Of a DNA stretch of 64,000 nt, positions 58,368 to 64,000 are shown piece by piece. A program made the position numbers and the translations under genes. The stretch is from Myxocyprinus asiaticus (taxonomy: Eukaryota > Chordata > Actinopteri > Cypriniformes > Catostomidae), in assembly GCF_019703515.2 (NCBI RefSeq), contig NC_059346.1, positions 16,089,001-16,153,000 of the forward strand, read 5' to 3'. The first letter of the stretch is position 1; every line of letters starts with the position of its first letter. The notes beneath the pieces are model-generated. The model had not been told where the DNA came from, did not search any database, and was given only the letters and a program-made list of their open reading frames with translations.

Positions 58368-58600
58368 CCCTGGGGTTGCTCAGCGCTGCTTCAATGGCTT
58401 TGCCTCCATCGCCACACTGATTTGGGAGGAAGGGAGTGCACTGTTCCCCGCTGCCTGCCACCACCTCCACATTCCTGCTGAGATCTTTCGGTTCAGTCAG
58501 AGTCTTCAGGCGGTACAGCTTCCCGCTGCTAGTGTCTGACAGGTAGAGCAACTCACGCACAGGATCCATAGATAAGTAGTACTTATGAGCAGGACTAGAG
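58368..58600 (-). CDS. tenm1: Teneurin exon 1 of 7 in window (NHL propeller)
   Basis: This 233-bp exon uses donor GTGAGA after 58368. The acceptor is most likely 'tctctcag' before 58600; a second AG lies 6 bases further in (after 'ctctag') and would drop two residues. It reads [60 protein letters not shown] and [17 protein letters not shown], then one base of glycine. The acidic loop CGDGGKAxxAxLxxPxG and the AGTGEQC-like motif are teneurin hallmarks. In known teneurins a tiny alternative exon (around NKDFxHS) can be spliced in directly before PAHKYYL. I did not find it in the 5.4 kb to the right. Confidence 0.95.
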
Positions 58601-59289
58601 CTGAGAGAAAAAGAGAGAGACAAAGACAATTTTAACAAGCCTTGGCAACAGGGAACATCCCTGTGCTGAAACCATTTTAGAAAGTCGAAATCCATACCAA
58701 AAAATTAAATAAAAAATAACCACACAGACAGATGCACACAAGGTTTGAGTAAAAACCCTCCAAGTCTCAGAGCCTTACAGAAATTCCAATCATTCTGAAC
58801 TTAAGCCCTGATCAAACCATCCACCCCCTCCAGCGCATTAGACCCCCGCCGGTCCATAATCTTCCTTTTCTTGCTCTCTGCCTTCCTATCCTGCCCTAAA
58901 ACCAAATCTCTCTGCTGCCTCTTATTCCTTGGGCGGAATGAAACAGAGAAATAAAAACAGGAGAAAATAACTTCCTTAAAGAGTGAAACATTGTCTCCAC
59001 AAAAATTTTTTTAAGTGGATTTGTCTTTTGACAACAGAAAGGTGTTTTTTTTCTCCCCCATTTGTTCACAAAAAGGAAGGTGCTTCTCAAGCTTGGGCTC
59101 AGTCAGGCAAAGCAAAACACGTCCTTTGGCACATTACTGGTGGCTTATGAGTCGTGGTGAGCTTTGAGTTGGCGTCTGAAGGTTATGAGGCATTCTGTTG
59201 CTCTGACATTTAGGGGAAGATGGTTCCTTCTTTTTTGTGTGAGGAAAGAAAAGTGCTTTTGGAGGGAATTTGGACAATGGGAAGTAGTT

Positions 59290-59430
59290 ATTGTAGCCGG
59301 TAGAGGATGGAGTTAAGCAAACCCAATGTTGTGGGTTCAGTTCCCAGGGAACGCACATACTGATAGCATGTATACCTTGAATGCACTGAAAGTCACTTTG
59401 AATAAAAGTGTCTCCCAAATGCGTTCATTT
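59290..59430 (+). mobile_element. tRNA-derived SINE (copy 2)
   Basis: 'gttgtgggttcagttcccaggga' is a B-box-like tRNA segment. The body 'acgcacatactgatagcatgtatac(c)ttgaatgcactgaaagtcactttgaataaaagtgtctcccaaatgcg' follows, the common cyprinid form with the 'ctttgxataaaagxgtctgc(c)aaatg' tail. Same family as 38325-38440. Confidence 0.8.
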
Positions 59431-60151
59431 AAATATTGATATAAACTTGGTTAATGACTTTGTTAATGAACTATTTATAAGACATAAATACTCCCTTCAA
59501 AGCTGTGTGTTGGAGCCATAGTGCAGCAGTTAGCACACAGATGTTTTTTGACTTGGTGCTCATGTGAGTAATGTGGGTTTCAATCCAGTCTTCAATAAGA
59601 CCTTCAATAAGACCCTATCCCATTCCCTCTTTCCTGTCCCCTTCGCACTATATAACCAGTGTATTTAAAAAAAGAGGCAAAAGCCCCACAAAACTGTCTG
59701 TTTTTACAGACAGAGTGATAAAATTGAAAATGTTAATACTACAAGGTTGTTTGTATAGCTTTGATGGGGTGGAATCAGACCTTGGTTTGATCAGAAGTCT
59801 TATCTCCAAAAGACGGCTGTAGGTAGGATTTCCCCCTTGGGGTGTAAAACTGTGTGCAAACACACACACAAACGCAAAGATAAAGGATTACTGTATGCTT
59901 GTCTGTGTTAGTCTGTGGGACAGAGGTCTATCCCGCACTCTAACTCCCTCTCTACGGGGGGCACCGTTTCTAAATTCACATGAAACGAGGAAGATCTAGC
60001 CGATAAGTGGGAGACTGCGGTGTGACACTGGCAGTGGACAGCTGAGAAAAGCTGTTGGTCTTCAAATCCATTGACCAGAAAAACACCTCAAATGGATTTC
60101 TGACCACACACACCAAAGATTACAAGCAACAGTAGCCACTGTGTGGCTTCA

Positions 60152-60185
<34 letters not shown>
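60152..60185. repeat. (CA)n microsatellite
   Basis: 17 CA units, uninterrupted. Confidence 0.95.
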
Positions 60186-60187
<2 letters not shown>

Positions 60188-61509
60188 ACACAAATAAATG
60201 TAATAAATGAAATGAAATATAACAACTGTAATAATATTAAATGACCACTATTAAATGAAAACAAAATATTACAAAGCATTTTGAAAAGGTAACTTTTAAA
60301 GTAGTTTTAAAGAATAAATATATAAATAAAGGGAAAATTACAGTTCAAATCAACAAAGGAATAAAATTGCGGTTGCTGATACATTTGTAGGTTTGAAGTG
60401 GGAAACGGCTCTTTATCTGTAATAATCAAAATCAGTTCAAAAATTATTTAAAAACACTATATTTATTCCAAAATACATGTATTACAAGATATACATTTGC
60501 TGGGATGTATAAACTGAAGTATTGAGGCTGCTAATATTTGTATTCATAGGCACTGATCCCGTGGGTCTCGATAATTTAGGGCACCTTACATCGGCACTTT
60601 AGTTTAATTATTTATGCTGCTGTGTGTAGGAATTTTTTTGTTTGGAGCATTAGTGTGATGTGACCTTGATGAACATGTTACAATTTGCTAGATATACTGT
60701 ATTAATATCAGTATTTACAGTTCTTTCACAAAGAAAAGTATTTGTGAAAAGATCCAATACAGAGCACTTGTTTAAGGTGACTTATTATGGGGTCTGCTGT
60801 CTCTTAGTTTGTTGTTTTGCATTTGAGATACTTAAGACATAAGTCACTAAACCCTAGTTCCTCCAAGGCTGATGCATGAATTAATGGAGATTCAAAATAA
60901 AAACAATGAATCCAAGCACAGTTACAACAGTGTATTGATGACTGAATGACTTCACGGTGATAATGTTTCTGAAAAGGAACATACCTGTGTCTAATGTCAC
61001 GGTTTCTGGGTGCATAAAATGCAGAAAAAAAATAAGTCAACATTTGAAACTAATAACAATGATTCTTCAGATGGATTTCACTGTCATAAAAAAGGTTTAT
61101 CATTTTGAAAATCTTATTCCAAGAGGAGGAAATTATTCTAGCATGAATACTGTTTTCATTGTCAGGATACAACAACAACACAAGAATTTCTTTTTTGCAA
61201 AAAAAAAAAAAAAAAAAACAACAACAAAAAACAACAAAACAATAAACAAAACCTAAGAAAAATAAAAGTATTTTGGCATCTGTTAGGACTATTCAGAATG
61301 CATCATATCCGAGTTAAAAAAAAATGCATCAGCGTTGGGCAAAAAGTATTCTGGGCTGAATACTAAACACTTTCTTGAATATTCTGCCAGATTACATAAA
61401 AAGTAACATTCAGATTACGTTTAGAATACTTTTAGAATACAAATTTATAAAGGCAAAAGCACAATTGGAATAACTGTGTGTGATAAGTCATTACTACATT
61501 ATCTGTACC

Positions 61510-61702
61510 GTTCCCTATCTGTCACTCACTCGACATTGTGTCGATGTAGTGACACTAGGGGTCACTCTTGGGAGCCCCAAACACCTCTGTTTGGCCAATG
61601 AGAATTGGAGAGTGGAATTTGCATGCCACTCCCCCGGACATATGGTATAAAAGGAGCTGGTATGCAACCACTCATTCAGATTTTCTCTTCAGAGCCGAGA
61701 GG
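61510..61702 (+). repeat. DIRS left inverted terminal repeat (copy 3)
   Basis: Same as 28619-28820, with octamer 'atttgcat' near 61617-61624 and TATA box 'tataaaagg' near 61645-61653. Confidence 0.9.
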
Positions 61703-61912
61703 TTCTATTAATTGAAGCTGAATTCATCCGCGAAGTTCATTCACCTCATCTGCTGGATTCTACGGAGCGTTTCAGTGGCTTCTCCCCCTCTGCACCCGTG
61801 GAGTGCAGAGAACGCCCCTGGGCGCTTCGGCAGAAACAACTAAAAGAGTATATTCTAAAAAGAGTATATTTTCTTTCTAAAAGAGCGGCACACACGGAAC
61901 GTCTTTTTAAAG

Positions 61913-63167
61913 ATGCCTTTCCGTTTGTGTGTTATTCCTGGTTGCGGTCGTTATCTCTCCGCTTCTGATGGCCACGATCACTGTCTTATGCGTTTGGGCG
62001 CTGCCCACGCGGAGACATCGTTCATTGCGAGAACATGACCATGGCAATGTTACGGTCGCGGCGTGCATTCGTAAGAAAGCAAGCCACCCCAGCAGCTCCC
62101 CGCCTCGGTCCTTCTACCTCCGGGTATGAGGCCATGCCGATTAGCACTGGCGGCGATTTGGGGACCGCAATGAGACCACCTCCGCCAGGTATCCCCCCAC
62201 GGACCTCCCATTCCCCAGCACGCTCGCTTGCCCCGGTCGGGCGCTCGGACGAGATCACCGGCTCGTCTCAGGGCGAGTTCGACCTCTCGTTTGGAGCCCG
62301 GGAAGAAGACGAGTTATTGAGCACAGCATCGGAGAGCGGGCTCGTCCAGTCGGATGCAGAGGCTTCGACTGGGCTTCCTCCTTCGGGAATGGTTCGCCCA
62401 GTCCTAGGCCAACACGGAAATGACGGACATTACTGCCCTGTGCCCTGTTCAGCTCTCCCTGTCTTGCTACCCTCGATGGCGGAGCGGCTAGGGGGTATTC
62501 GTTGATCCCCCAGGTGGATAAGGCGCTCGCGGTGCACTTGTGCCCGCAGAGCACCGCCACCTGGCGTGGGCACCCGAAACTTCCGTCCAGGGCCTGTAGG
62601 TTTATGTCGTCCCTGACGGCTAAGGCCTGCGGTGCCGCTGGACAAGCCGCCTCCGCCCTGCATCCCATGGCTCTCCTGCAATTATACCAAGTCATGGCGC
62701 TAAAAGAACTGCACAAGGGTAGTTCTGACCTACGATTTATGCAGGAACTGCGCTCGGCGACCGACCTCGCTCTCTGGGTGATGAAGGTCACGGCGCGGTC
62801 TCTCGGGCAGGCAATGTCCACCCTGATTGTCCAGGAGCGCCACCTTTGGCTCAACTTGGTTGAGATGCGAGAGGCTGACAAGGCACGGTTCCTTGACGCC
62901 CTCATCTCCCAAGTTGTCCTATTCGGCGACACCGTCGAGGACTTTGCCCAGCAGTTCTCGGCGGTGAAGCAGCAGACGAAGGCCATACAGCACATCCTGC
63001 CCCGGTGTGCTTCAATACCCCGCACCCTGTCTGCTCGTTGCCAAGGGGCATCCTCCTGCAACTACAACACCGGCTCCACCGCAGCCCGCCCCCATGGCCT
63101 GGCCCCGGCATGGAGCCCAGCGCAGGAAGCAGACGCCACCCATCTCACGGCCGGCCGTGCTCTGTAG
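61913..63167 (+). pseudogene. DIRS gag-like gene (copy 3), frameshifted
   Basis: Met at 61913 opens MPFRLCVIPGCGRYLSASDG, with a Cys/His cluster (CVIPGC...HDHC), the best preserved start of this gene in the window. The frame breaks near 62020. It continues at 62035-62505 (RKQATPAAPRLGPSTSGYEA, PPPPGIPPRTSHSPARS) and, in another frame, at 62502-63167 (ELRSATDLALWVMKVTARSL, FGDTVEDFAQQFSAVKQQTK). The C-terminus is cut by the deletion junction, so its last residues (AGRAL) come from the fusion point. Confidence 0.75.
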
Positions 63168-63599
63168 AAACTCCTCCCCCTTCGGTTAGGACCTACCATG
63201 GGACCTCTCCACATGACATACTTCCGACAAGACTCGGTAAGACCATGTGATGTATTCCACTCAGAATACCCCCCCTCTTTTGGGCGGGGTGTGGTCTCTG
63301 CGGTGTCTTCCCCTTGGGAGGGACACCCCCCGACGCAGACACTTATGGCTCCCAGTCAGTTAACAAATTCCACTCTTTTTGGGGAGAAAAGAGAGGGAAA
63401 AGTGGCCTCGGCTGGGCTAGCCTGTCCCTATAGTTGGGCAGCCGACTTGTACCTAATGGACCGTTCGATGCTCATAAGAGCGTTAGGGGAGGTTACGTGA
63501 TGGCCTGGTGCTTTGGCTATGAAGCACACAGCAGTCTGCCCGTCACACACCGCCAGTTCACGTAACACAGTTCAGCTAGTTGTGGCGTTTTGTATATGG

Positions 63600-63705
63600 A
63601 CCCCTAGTGTCACTACATCGACACAACGTCGAGTGAGTGACAGATAGGGAACTTCCTGGTTACTTTCATAACCTCCGTTCCCTGATGGAGAGAACGAGAC
63701 GTTGT
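63600..63705. repeat. DIRS internal complementary region (copy 3)
   Basis: Reverse complement of the left terminus up to 'gatagggaac', joined to the reverse complement of the right terminus ('ttcctggttactttcataacc'). Its right half matches this copy's own right end, including its private 'ggttatgaaagtaacc' variant. This suggests the ends were copied from this region or vice versa. Confidence 0.88.
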
Positions 63706-63754
63706 GTCCCTCTTGCCACAACGCTGAACTACCCGCTGAAATGGCCGGGACCTA

Positions 63755-63984
63755 GTCTCGGCACCTCAGCACAAAACCTGAATGAGTGGTTGCATTCCAG
63801 CTCCTTTTATACCCGTATGTCCGGGGGAGTGGCATGCAAATACCATTCGCCAATTCTCATTGGCCTTTTTTAAAAAAGCAGAGGTGTTTGGGGCTCCCAA
63901 GAGTGACCCCTAGTGTCACTACATCAACACAATGTCTCGTTGCCTCCATCAGGGAATGGAGGTTATGAAAGTAACCAGGATGTT
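63755..63984 (-). repeat. DIRS right inverted terminal repeat (copy 3)
   Basis: Inverted counterpart of 61510-61702 plus the right-only outer extension, ending GTT. Confidence 0.88.
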
Positions 63985-64000
63985 ACACACCTTAAATAGC

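Larger units (their letters stand above)
58601..61509. other. Intronic DNA
   Basis: Contains a SINE (59290-59430), a short CA run near 59858-59870, (CA)n at 60152-60185 and an A-rich run at 61197-61260. No gene and no further exon recognised. Confidence 0.6.
61510..63984 (+). mobile_element. DIRS copy 3: short, internally deleted derivative
   Basis: 2475 bp with both termini (GTTCCC at 61510, GTT at 63982-63984), both inverted repeats and the internal complementary region. It keeps gag but lacks RT, RNase H and recombinase. At about 63158 the sequence passes from the gag tail ('cacggccgg') to the 3' UTR block 'tgctctgtagaaactcctccccctt', which in copy 1 lies at 3775. Some 3.4 kb are missing relative to copy 1. 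All cis structures needed for mobilisation appear present, so it looks like a non-autonomous derivative. Confidence 0.9.

Noticed and set aside
58601..61509. Teneurin micro-exon upstream of PAHKYYL
   Set aside because: No NKDFxHS-like short exon with AG/GT borders was visible; cannot be excluded without transcripts.
62255..63061. 268-codon minus-strand frame over DIRS copy 3
   Set aside because: Antisense shadow of the gag gene; composition driven by the opposite strand.

Overview
The window reads as vertebrate genomic DNA, most likely from a cyprinid or closely related teleost. There are no bacterial-style operons. It holds spliced exons with GT-AG junctions, long AT-rich introns, many microsatellites, and a typical fish repeat load: Sleeping Beauty-type Tc1 elements, DIRS elements, L1/Tx1-like and L2-like LINEs, a Gypsy chromodomain element, fold-back MITEs, and tRNA-derived SINEs ending in a 'gaatgcactg(t/a)aag' tail. 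Species assignment is inference.

The only host gene I can support is a teneurin (ODZ/TENM) on the minus strand. Seven consecutive internal exons run from 58600 (5') down to 9639 (3'). They total 1990 coding bases, about 663 residues. Every junction is GT-AG and the reading phase is kept across all six introns. The peptides cover the end of the NHL beta-propeller and the start of the YD-repeat shell. Residue matches (for example GKIYDDHRKFTLR, RTWANGKIWSYT, IEWRQRREQAKGN) fit teneurin-1 best. Earlier and later exons lie outside the window.

Almost everything else is mobile DNA in the teneurin introns. From left to right: a 5'-clipped DIRS element (1-4603); a SINE-like segment; a Sleeping Beauty-type Tc1 (6471-8098); exon 9639-9929; a LINE RT fragment; a piggyBac-like MITE (10961-14263) carrying two nested Tc1 elements; another Tc1 (14923-16247); a 1.5-kb non-coding terminal-inverted-repeat element (17018-18493); exon 18965-19224; an L1/Tx1-like LINE with an internal deletion (about 19405-23090, minus); a chromodomain Gypsy element without a 3' LTR (23377-27953); a nearly complete DIRS element (28619-34980); exon 35645-35817; an inverted-repeat element and a SINE; a 5'-truncated L1/Tx1-like copy on the plus strand (39828-41260); exons 41383-41893 and 42649-43015; a second copy of the piggyBac-like MITE (43631-44463); a MITE split by a small LTR element that contains a perfect 196-bp palindrome; L2-like fragments; a Tc1-type MITE ending 56 bp from exon 50096-50250; a hAT-like element with an exact 8-bp target duplication (53969-55646); exon 58368-58600; a SINE; and a short, internally deleted DIRS element (61510-63984).

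The three DIRS copies show the diagnostic architecture: inverted terminal repeats plus an internal region complementary to both termini. All mobile-element genes that I could follow are interrupted by stops, frameshifts or deletions, so none is called functional. The best leads for a second look are the non-autonomous DIRS derivative, the octamer/TATA promoter carried in both DIRS ends, the nested Tc1/piggyBac stratigraphy with its reconstructable empty site, and the perfect palindrome inside an LTR.
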